A stretch of DNA of 6,543 nt, taken from an uncultured Atopobium sp. (GTDB taxonomy: Bacteria; Actinomycetota; Coriobacteriia; Coriobacteriales; Atopobiaceae). The stretch lies in assembly GCA_938036925.1 (NCBI GenBank), contig CALHVU010000045.1, positions 1 through 6,543 of the forward strand. Direction: 5' to 3'. Below, in pieces: positions 1 to 4,839 of the stretch. The position numbers and the translations under genes were made by a program. A model generated the notes under the pieces. It did no database searches. It was not told the DNA's origin and saw only the letters and a program-made list of their open reading frames with translations. Within the stretch, counting starts at the first letter, position 1. Every line of letters starts with the position of its first letter.

Positions 1-44
1 ATGTATACGTCTTTTTAACAGATTATCTGACTTAGGTGTGTTTT

Positions 45-88
45 GAACTGCCTCCTATTTCTCGTATCCAAGAAATTGGAGGCAGTTC
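45..88. repeat. Large imperfect inverted repeat (hairpin) downstream of msrA
   Basis: Positions 45-55 (GAACTGCCTCC) are the exact reverse complement of 78-88. After one T/T mismatch (56/77) the pairing resumes, with 57-62 (ATTTCT) against 71-76 (AGAAAT), leaving an 8-nt loop at 63-70. That is 17 of 18 positions paired. It lies past the msrA stop on the minus strand and past any gene entering from the left on the plus strand. Neither side shows the U-run of an ordinary intrinsic terminator; on the minus strand only CAAAA follows. It could be a processed or atypical terminator, a REP-like element, or one end of a small repeat. The pairing is certain; the role is not known. Confidence 0.8.
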
Positions 89-122
89 ACAAGCGAGCGC
101 CTTTTCTTGTAAACGTGAACTG
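83..122. repeat. Alternative pairing arm overlapping the 45-88 hairpin
   Basis: CAGTTCAC at 83-90 is the exact reverse complement of GTGAACTG at 115-122, with 24 nt between. Since 83-88 also form the 3' arm of the 45-88 hairpin, the two structures are mutually exclusive in RNA. On the minus strand this lies in the 3' untranslated region of msrA. No function can be assigned from the sequence. Confidence 0.5.
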
Positions 123-152
123 AGCTACTTTGGAGAGCGTTTTTCAATCTAC

Positions 153-641
153 TTACGCAAGTGGCTTATATGCATCATCAACATTGATGTGGCAATAACC
201 ACCTGGGTTCTTCTTCAGGTAGTCCTGATGATATTCTTCAGCAAGCACATAATTGTCCAGCGGCTCAACCTCAACGGAAAGCTTCTGACCAAAGACAGAC
301 TCTTGTTCAGACATAATGCGGTCAATGACAAGCAGGTCAGCTTCGTTTGTGTAATAGATACCTGTGCGATACTGTCTACCAACGTCGTTGCCTTGCTTAT
401 TGACTGAGAGGGGATCAATAACCCTAAAGTAGTAGCGCAAAATGTCATAGAGGCTTACAACGGTCTCATTGTAAGTGACATGCACTGTTTCTGCGTGATC
501 TGTTGCTTTCACCTCTTGATAGTTAGTATCCAAAGTTTTACCGTTTGCATAGCCAACGGTAGTTGCGGTGACGCCATTAATTCTGGAGAAGTACTCTTCA
601 AGACCCCAGAAACATCCACCTGCTAAATAAATCTCTGCCAT
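153..641 (-). CDS. msrA: Peptide methionine sulfoxide reductase MsrA
   Basis: 162 aa, a compact full-length MsrA. It reduces the S-epimer of methionine sulfoxide, free or in proteins, back to methionine in the cytoplasm, usually using thioredoxin. Visible signature: GGCFWG at residues 8-13 with catalytic Cys10; HAE at 49-51; DPLSVNKQGNDVGRQYR at 76-92 (the family's DPT..nQGnDvG.qYR block); and GGYCHIN at 147-153, where Cys150 is the likely resolving cysteine. These are the only two cysteines. The usual Gly before HAE is Asp here, a mild deviation. The start is set by a perfect AGGAGG (646-651 on the opposite strand) four bases upstream. There is no fused MsrB domain. It lies 25 nt downstream of the Crp/Fnr regulator on the same strand, so co-transcription is likely. 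Confidence 0.96.
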   Translation of the reverse strand: MAEIYLAGGCFWGLEEYFSRINGVTATTVGYANGKTLDTNYQEVKATDHAETVHVTYNETVVSLYDILRYYFRVIDPLSVNKQGNDVGRQYRTGIYYTNEADLLVIDRIMSEQESVFGQKLSVEVEPLDNYVLAEEYHQDYLKKNPGGYCHINVDDAYKPLA

Positions 642-666
642 AAAGCCTCCTTAGGCCAAAATGCTG

Positions 667-1335
667 TTATAAAAGTTTGAAGTGACTTCTCTTTACTTCA
701 AAAACACCCTCTTTGCTTAAAGAAGATATTACAGCGCTTAGAGCGCTTCTATCTACACCAAGATAATCTGCAAGCTGCTGCCGGTTGTAGGGGATATCAA
801 ACTCCGTTGAACCTTCTGCTTGTGAGCGTGTATTCAAGTACGCCATCAGTTTGCCGCGAATACTTTTTGGTGCGGCATCTTGGATACGACGACTCAACAT
901 AATGTTTTTCTTCGCAATTGAAGCCATAAGGTTTCTGGTGATAATGTCCACACCACCGCAAATGTCACACGTTCTGGCAGTAATTTGACGCACGTCCAGC
1001 AGCAGAATTTCCGATTTTTCGGTAGCAACAACCGAGGTCAAAAGAGGCACGTTTCCAAGGGCCGCATACGCCTCTCCAAAGGTGTCTCCAGTATGGAAAG
1101 CTCCCATCACAGAGACATTGCCCTGAGCGTCAGATCCCTCAACGTGAATAGCGCCAGAAATAACAATGCCAAATTGATGCGCCTTGTCGCCAGCGCACAA
1201 AATGATCTCTCCAGGTTTATAGGTGTGTACCACCGCACGTAAATGCTTCAAAAGAGCATCTAGCTGCTCTGGCTTTACGCCTCTAAATACCCCAGTGTTA
1301 AGCAAAAACGAGGGCTTAATGTCTTGCACGTTCAT
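667..1335 (-). CDS. Crp/Fnr-family transcriptional regulator
   Basis: 222 aa from the chosen ATG, the normal length for the family. Reading could begin further upstream at 1413, but GGAG (1341-1344) sits 5 nt before the ATG at 1335, and the extra 26 residues are not family-like. Residues ~10-115 form the cyclic-nucleotide-type beta-roll (PGE at 41-43, FGEAYAALG at 86-94). A long dimer helix follows (~130-150), then a Crp-type HTH, with YNRQQLADYLGVDRSALSAV at 183-202. The Arg-Ser pair that binds cAMP phosphate in Crp is replaced by LLTS (98-101), so cAMP is an unlikely ligand. The N-terminal Fnr cysteines are absent, but a CxxC (Cys123, Cys126) precedes the dimer helix; related clostridial regulators carry a similar pair. 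The gene is divergent from hcp, which suggests control of hcp and of itself plus msrA. Calling it HcpR would go beyond the evidence. Confidence 0.93.
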   Translation of the reverse strand: MNVQDIKPSFLLNTGVFRGVKPEQLDALLKHLRAVVHTYKPGEIILCAGDKAHQFGIVISGAIHVEGSDAQGNVSVMGAFHTGDTFGEAYAALGNVPLLTSVVATEKSEILLLDVRQITARTCDICGGVDIITRNLMASIAKKNIMLSRRIQDAAPKSIRGKLMAYLNTRSQAEGSTEFDIPYNRQQLADYLGVDRSALSAVISSLSKEGVFEVKRSHFKLL

Positions 1336-1370
1336 ATACTCTCCAAAAAATTCCTGGATAGAAATCGTTT

Positions 1371-1386
1371 TGTTGTAATTACAACA
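1371..1386. promoter_or_regulatory. Perfect 16-bp palindrome, probable Crp/Fnr-type operator
   Basis: TGTTGTAATTACAACA reads identically on both strands. It lies between the divergent regulator and hcp genes, 35 nt upstream of the regulator's ATG and 84 nt upstream of the hcp GTG. Crp/Fnr dimers bind symmetric sites of this size. Its core is neither the Fnr (TTGAT-N4-ATCAA) nor the Crp (TGTGA-N6-TCACA) consensus, matching the non-classical recognition helix of the adjacent regulator. Its centre (1378.5) lies about 38-42 nt before the start site inferred from the TGTAAT at 1405-1410, the class II activator position. Binding there would also cover the likely promoter of the minus-strand operon. 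Assigning the site to this regulator is inference. Confidence 0.72.
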
Positions 1387-1404
1387 TACCTTATTCCACA
1401 TTCC

Positions 1405-1410
1405 TGTAAT
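1405..1410 (+). promoter_or_regulatory. Candidate -10 element of the hcp promoter
   Basis: TGTAAT matches five of six bases of the TATAAT consensus and has no good -35 partner at 16-18 nt (1381-1388 is ACAACATA). A missing -35 is typical of promoters that need a class II Crp/Fnr activator, and the palindrome sits where that activator would bind. The inferred start is about 1417-1420, giving a leader of roughly 50 nt. Confidence 0.45.
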
Positions 1411-1420
1411 CATGAAACCC

Positions 1421-1439
1421 AGAAGAGCAAATCTCTTCT
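1421..1439 (+). repeat. Inverted repeat at the 5' end of the hcp leader
   Basis: AGAAGAG (1421-1427) and CTCTTCT (1433-1439) are perfect complements around a 5-nt loop (CAAAT). If transcription begins near 1417-1420, this hairpin lies at the extreme 5' end of the hcp message, a place where stem-loops slow mRNA decay. It could equally be a second small operator. It does not overlap the ribosome site at 1456-1462. Confidence 0.45.
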
Positions 1440-1470
1440 CGCTATATGGTTTTATGGAGAGGAAAAAATA

Positions 1471-3063
1471 GTGGATAACAAGATGTTCTGTTTCCAGTGC
1501 GAGCAGACTGCTGCTTGTACTGCATGTACTGGCGCTGCTGGCGTTTGTGGCAAGCCTTTTGACGTCGCATTTGCTCAGGACGAGCTCACCGGCGCTCTGG
1601 TTGGCCTTTCTCGCACCGAGCTTTCTGCTGGCAAGCGCTCTAACCGTGCAGATCAGCTGATTGTTGACGGTCTGTTTACCTGCATCACTAACGTCAACTT
1701 TGACAAGGGCGCGGTTGACGCAATTACCGCTCAGGTTCGTGACGAGAAGAACCGTCTAGCTGCAGAGGCTGGCGTAGAGCCTGTTGAGGATCTTCCACTT
1801 GGCGGCGTTTGGTCCGACAACGAGGACATTAGGTCCCTCAAGTCCCTCATTCTCTTTGGTATTCGCGGTATGGCTGCTTATGCTTATCACGCTCGCGTTC
1901 TTGGCAAGACCGACGACGCAGTTGACGCTTTCTTTGTAAAGGCTCTTGCTGCTCTTGCTACCGAGTCCTCCGTTGAAGTTTTGCTGCCTCTTACCCTTGA
2001 GGTAGGCGAGGTCAATCTCAAGTGCATGGCTCTTCTGGACAGCGCAAATACCGGCGCTTATGGCACCCCAGTTCCAACAGAGGTTCCTCTGACTATTGAG
2101 CCTGGTCCCTTCATTGTTGTTTCCGGCCACGACCTTCTTGACCTCAAGATGATCCTTGAGCAGACCGAGGGCACCGGCGTTAACGTTTACACCCACGGCG
2201 AGATGCTCCCAGCTCACGGTTATCCAGAGCTCAAGAAGTATCCACAGCTCAAGGGCAACTTTGGTACCGCATGGCAGAACCAGCAGAAGGAGTTCAAGGA
2301 CATTCCTGCTCCTGTTGTCTTCACTACTAACTGCCTCATGCCACCTCGTCCTAGCTACAAGGACCGCGTCTACACTACTGAGCTTGTTGCATTCCCAGAG
2401 CTTGTTCACATTGACGAGGACGCAAACGGCAAGAAGGACTTCAGCGCTGTTATCAAGCAGGCTCAGGAGCTTGGTGGATACGCTGAGGCTCAGGAGCTCA
2501 CCGGTATCAACGGTGGCCACAAGGTAACCACCGGCTTTAGCCACGGTGCCGTTCTTGGCATTGCCGATAAGATCATCGACGCTGTTAAGCAGGGCGCTAT
2601 CAAGCACTTCTTTGTTGTTGGCGGCTGCGACGGCGCTCGCCCTGGTCGTAACTACTACACCGAGTTTGTTGAGCAGACTCCTGCAGACTCTGTTGTCCTC
2701 ACCGTTGCATGCGGTAAGTTCCGCTTCAACGACCTTGACCTGGGCACCATTGGTGGCATTCCTCGTATTCTTGACGTTGGTCAGTGCAACGACGCTTACG
2801 GCGCTGTTCAGATTGCAACCGCCCTTGCAAATGCATTCGACTGCGACGTTAACGACCTGCCACTGAGCTTTGTCCTGTCTTGGTACGAGCAGAAGGCAGT
2901 TTGCGTCCTTCTGACCCTGCTGCACCTTGGTATCAAGAACATCAAGCTTGGACCAACCCTTCCTGCATTTGTCAGCCCTAACGTCCTTAACATTCTTGTT
3001 GAGAACTACGGTATTGGCCCAATCGGCGATGCTTCCGAGGATCTTGCTCAGATGCTTGCCTAA
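1471..3063 (+). CDS. hcp: Hybrid cluster protein (Hcp), hydroxylamine/NO reductase
   Basis: 530 aa from a GTG start. GGAGAGG (1456-1462) lies 8 nt before the GTG at 1471 but 20 nt before the ATG at 1483, so GTG is preferred; reading from 1324 would add 49 unrelated residues. Hcp is a cytoplasmic iron-sulfur enzyme first described as a hydroxylamine reductase and now linked to NO reduction to N2O and nitrosative-stress protection. N-terminal cluster cysteines are Cys7, Cys10, Cys19 and Cys26 (MFCFQCEQT...VCGK), the short form without the E. coli-type insertion; Cys16 is an extra cysteine. All eight hybrid-cluster ligands known from Desulfovibrio Hcp are present at matching spacing: His220, Glu244, Cys288, Cys386, Cys414, Cys439, Glu473, Lys475. 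No Hcr-type reductase gene is adjacent, so the electron donor is unknown. Codons are strongly biased, suggesting high expression. Confidence 0.97.
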   Translation: MDNKMFCFQCEQTAACTACTGAAGVCGKPFDVAFAQDELTGALVGLSRTELSAGKRSNRADQLIVDGLFTCITNVNFDKGAVDAITAQVRDEKNRLAAEAGVEPVEDLPLGGVWSDNEDIRSLKSLILFGIRGMAAYAYHARVLGKTDDAVDAFFVKALAALATESSVEVLLPLTLEVGEVNLKCMALLDSANTGAYGTPVPTEVPLTIEPGPFIVVSGHDLLDLKMILEQTEGTGVNVYTHGEMLPAHGYPELKKYPQLKGNFGTAWQNQQKEFKDIPAPVVFTTNCLMPPRPSYKDRVYTTELVAFPELVHIDEDANGKKDFSAVIKQAQELGGYAEAQELTGINGGHKVTTGFSHGAVLGIADKIIDAVKQGAIKHFFVVGGCDGARPGRNYYTEFVEQTPADSVVLTVACGKFRFNDLDLGTIGGIPRILDVGQCNDAYGAVQIATALANAFDCDVNDLPLSFVLSWYEQKAVCVLLTLLHLGIKNIKLGPTLPAFVSPNVLNILVENYGIGPIGDASEDLAQMLA

Positions 3064-3093
3064 TTGGCGAGAAACCCCTCTAGTCCTTTCCTT

Positions 3094-3128
3094 AAACGCC
3101 TCCTAGCTGCACGCTGGGAGGCGTTTTT
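3094..3128 (+). terminator. Intrinsic terminator of hcp
   Basis: AAACGCCTCC (3094-3103) pairs perfectly with 3117-3126. The stem continues through a T/G wobble and AGC/GCT (3105-3107 with 3113-3115) to a 5-nt loop, giving 14 paired positions. A run of five T's (3124-3128) closes it. It begins 30 nt after the hcp stop and insulates hcp from the segment to its right. Confidence 0.92.
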
Positions 3129-3140
3129 AGATCGTGGATT

Positions 3141-3170
3141 TTGTGGATCTATCCTGGTCATCAATAAACT
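3141..3170 (+). promoter_or_regulatory. Weak candidate promoter for the 123-aa ORF
   Basis: TTGTGG (3141-3146) and TAAACT (3165-3170) lie 18 nt apart, each matching about four of six consensus positions. Because the hcp terminator lies just upstream, the small ORF needs a promoter in this short gap, and this is the best pair I see. It would start transcription near 3177. Confidence 0.25.
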
Positions 3171-3183
3171 CGAAAGATAGATC
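3146..3183. repeat. Inverted repeat GATCTATC / GATAGATC
   Basis: GATCTATC at 3146-3153 is the exact reverse complement of GATAGATC at 3176-3183, with 22 nt between. It overlaps the proposed promoter of the 123-aa ORF, so it could be an operator or an RNA leader arm. The function is unknown. Confidence 0.4.
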
Positions 3184-3185
3184 GA

Positions 3186-3211
3186 TATCCTTCATCTCAA
3201 CAGGAAGGATA
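3186..3211 (+). promoter_or_regulatory. Hairpin that would bury the ribosome site of the 123-aa ORF
   Basis: TATCCTT (3186-3192) pairs perfectly with AAGGATA (3205-3211). The second arm contains most of the Shine-Dalgarno sequence AGGAAGGA (3202-3209), which lies 6 nt before the ATG at 3216. A second TATCCT copy at 3150-3155 could compete for the same arm. This arrangement would keep translation low unless the structure opens; that consequence is inference. Confidence 0.45.
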
Positions 3212-3215
3212 AGCA

Positions 3216-3587
3216 ATGAGAGCCCTATCAACTAATGACATGAAGAATCTGACTATGCTGATTGAACCGCATATAAAAGTTGATAGAGCTTTATGTGAGT
3301 GTTTTGTTCAAATCTGTGATAACTACGACAAGGTGCCTTTAACTGAAATTACATGCCCATCTATTAGCTGGAATGCTTTTACATATGCTTTCTATATCGT
3401 TAATCTAAGGCCTCTTAAAACTCAAAATGAATTATTAGCCGCAATTGCTATATATTCTTTTTTAAATGTAAACGACTATGATTTTGATCCTTCGCTGCAG
3501 GATCTTCTGGCTCATATTGATCTATTAAAATCAGACCAATATTTTGCTAACGAATTTTGCTCATGGATCGAACTAGAAATCATGTAA
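3216..3587 (+). CDS. Hypothetical 123-aa protein, convergent with the HNH endonuclease
   Basis: I do not recognise a family. The frame is supported by a strong AGGAAGGA ribosome site 6 nt before the ATG and by an acidic, globular-looking composition. It has no signal peptide and no clear membrane span. A region around residues 49-62 (ISWNAFTYAFYIVN) is hydrophobic, but polar residues break it up. Four cysteines (27, 33, 47, 115) are scattered without a metal-binding pattern. Most of the chain looks helical. The gene is markedly AT-rich: I counted 27% GC over 3421-3480, against 63% over 2161-2220 in hcp. Its stop lies 7 nt from the stop of the opposing HNH endonuclease gene, with no terminator between. 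It may be a partner or immunity-type protein of that locus, but nothing in the sequence proves it. Confidence 0.7.
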   Translation: MRALSTNDMKNLTMLIEPHIKVDRALCECFVQICDNYDKVPLTEITCPSISWNAFTYAFYIVNLRPLKTQNELLAAIAIYSFLNVNDYDFDPSLQDLLAHIDLLKSDQYFANEFCSWIELEIM

Positions 3588-3594
3588 TAAAGCC

Positions 3595-4626
3595 TTATCT
3601 CAAAATCTCTGTTTCAGCCATAAATTGATCAAAATGCCTTTCTAGCTGCTTTTCATTTGGATAAGCTTCACGATAAACAGGCATATGCAACTGCTTTTTA
3701 TTGAAGTCAATATATTCGGTTTTATCCAGAAGTCTCGATAATCTAATGCGCTTACTATCGGGCTCAACTGAAAGTAAATGTGCATCAAAAAGAAGATGTA
3801 GATCAGACCTTAGAAGAATACCATTGGTAACCATTTGAGTTTTAGGTCCACGATATTGACCAATATGAGCTGCTTGTAAAACCTGAGGGACATCATTTCC
3901 AGAAATAGCGCATCTATTGGAATAGGCCTTTAGCAAGTTATTTCTAAACTGAGCTTGTCCTTGTCTGCGCACGGATTCTCTAAATTCCTTAATGCGCTCA
4001 TCAGTGTCATCAATCTGCTCAAGCTGATTTTGAATCTCTGGCTTGAGTTCATCAAAACCTGCCGAAATAAAAGATGAATTATTAACTGTTTTGGCGTTAA
4101 CCGGTCCATGGAGAGTAAACATTCCTGTAGCGCTGTTATAACGCTCTACAAACGCTAATCCCATCACTTTATATTTCTTATTTTTATCTTTAATAAACAA
4201 ACCAATGGGAAGACCGTCATTTAGGCAATTCATTAAAAGTGCGTTGTACAACTTTGACTGTACTTGGTTTCCTTGAGTCTTAATATGCTCACTGTACTCA
4301 ATTGACCAGGTACCATCAGAATAGTAAATTGGCTCTCCATCTTCATAAAGACCATTACCATTTGAAGTGTGGACCGAGAGAGCATACTGCTTTAATCCAT
4401 AAGAAACTTTGCTTTTAGACGGACTATAGATTCCAGAATCCCTAGAAATAGGAATTCCACCAACAGTAAATCCTTTTTCTAGACGATGGGGGAGTTTATC
4501 AATCTCACTATTTTCATGATCGATAAACCACTGATAAGCGGAGACAAATTCCTTAGGAGCAACTTTAAAAGCTCTTTCAAGAGTTGGATTAAAGATCGTG
4601 CATTCTGTAATGATCTGATCAAACAT
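3595..4626 (-). CDS. HNH endonuclease with SRA-like N-terminal domain, probable type IV restriction enzyme
   Basis: 343 aa from the ATG at 4626, chosen because GAGGAG (4633-4638) lies 6 nt upstream; the longer GTG reading from 4659 has no ribosome site. The C-terminal HNH_2-type nuclease is clear: an RxGQxxFR motif near 220-228, CAISG at 239-243, AAHI with His254, TNG with Asn268, and DLHLLFD with His277. The N-terminal ~55-178 reads like an SRA/YDG-type modified-base reader: GIYSP, YALSVHTS, YEDG, DGTW, then QGN...NALL, LPIGLF, YKVMGLAFVERY and GMFTLHGP, in the order that SRA domains use. SRA-HNH fusions are known to cut methylated or hydroxymethylated DNA; ScoMcrA, which also binds phosphorothioate DNA, is a related architecture. 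No methyltransferase is adjacent, which fits type IV. GC is lower than in hcp and nox (40% counted over 3841-3900). The HNH call is firm; the SRA-like call is inference. Confidence 0.9.
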   Translation of the reverse strand: MFDQIITECTIFNPTLERAFKVAPKEFVSAYQWFIDHENSEIDKLPHRLEKGFTVGGIPISRDSGIYSPSKSKVSYGLKQYALSVHTSNGNGLYEDGEPIYYSDGTWSIEYSEHIKTQGNQVQSKLYNALLMNCLNDGLPIGLFIKDKNKKYKVMGLAFVERYNSATGMFTLHGPVNAKTVNNSSFISAGFDELKPEIQNQLEQIDDTDERIKEFRESVRRQGQAQFRNNLLKAYSNRCAISGNDVPQVLQAAHIGQYRGPKTQMVTNGILLRSDLHLLFDAHLLSVEPDSKRIRLSRLLDKTEYIDFNKKQLHMPVYREAYPNEKQLERHFDQFMAETEILR

Positions 4627-4680
4627 CCCAGTCTCCTCATAATCGACCTGTACAAACACTAAGTTTTTATCGCCACTGTG

Positions 4681-4692
4681 TAAAGATCTTTA
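4681..4692. promoter_or_regulatory. Perfect 12-bp palindrome upstream of the HNH gene
   Basis: TAAAGATCTTTA is self-complementary and lies 54 nt before the endonuclease ATG, within the gap shared with nox. It is placed where an operator for the endonuclease gene could be. I found no convincing -35/-10 pair for that gene nearby, and AT-rich palindromes of this length arise by chance fairly often. Confidence 0.3.
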
Positions 4693-4770
4693 ACCAAATT
4701 GCTTCACGAACTCCCAATGTTTGATTTATTAAAAAACGTTCAAGAATGACGCTCTTCTCGATAACAGAAT

Positions 4771-4785
4771 GTGGCATAATGCCAC
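4771..4785 (+). promoter_or_regulatory. Extended -10 of the nox promoter inside a palindrome
   Basis: TGGCATAAT (4772-4780) is an extended -10: TG, one base, then CATAAT, five of six consensus bases. It needs little -35 help, and no good -35 is visible. The same bases form GTGGCAT-A-ATGCCAC, two perfect 7-bp arms around one central base (4771-4785). A repressor bound there would directly cover the promoter. Transcription would start near 4787, giving a leader of about 50 nt. The identity of the regulator is unknown; the site differs from the palindrome upstream of hcp. Confidence 0.55.
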
Positions 4786-4839
4786 TGTCAAAGTAACAAT
4801 TAATGTTAGTCATTAGTAGCATTTAACAGAGGGGTTTCT

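Noticed and set aside
1..35. C-terminal tail of an upstream plus-strand gene at the left edge
   Set aside because: Frames 2 and 3 stay open for only 14 and 10 codons before a stop; nothing distinguishes either from chance.
36..407. 123-aa plus-strand frame over the left hairpin and msrA
   Set aside because: It overlaps the clear msrA gene on the other strand, begins inside the hairpin region and has no family-like features or ribosome site.
1336..1413. 26-residue N-terminal extension of the Crp/Fnr regulator
   Set aside because: It crosses the palindrome, and a good ribosome site fits the ATG at 1335 instead.
1324..1470. 49-residue N-terminal extension of hcp
   Set aside because: It would run through the operator and promoter region and overlap the regulator's start; Hcp proteins begin at or just before MFCFQC.
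1756..2925. 389-aa open frame antisense to hcp
   Set aside because: It lies wholly within hcp, whose strong codon bias avoids the triplets that would make antisense stops. The product has no recognisable motifs and there is no convincing ribosome site.
4627..4659. GTG start for the HNH endonuclease at 4659
   Set aside because: No ribosome site precedes it, while GAGGAG lies 6 nt before the ATG at 4626.
4794..4808. TAACA-N5-TGTTA near nox as a second site for the hcp-type regulator
   Set aside because: The half-sites are only 5 bp and in the reversed orientation compared with TGTT...AACA upstream of hcp; too weak to call.
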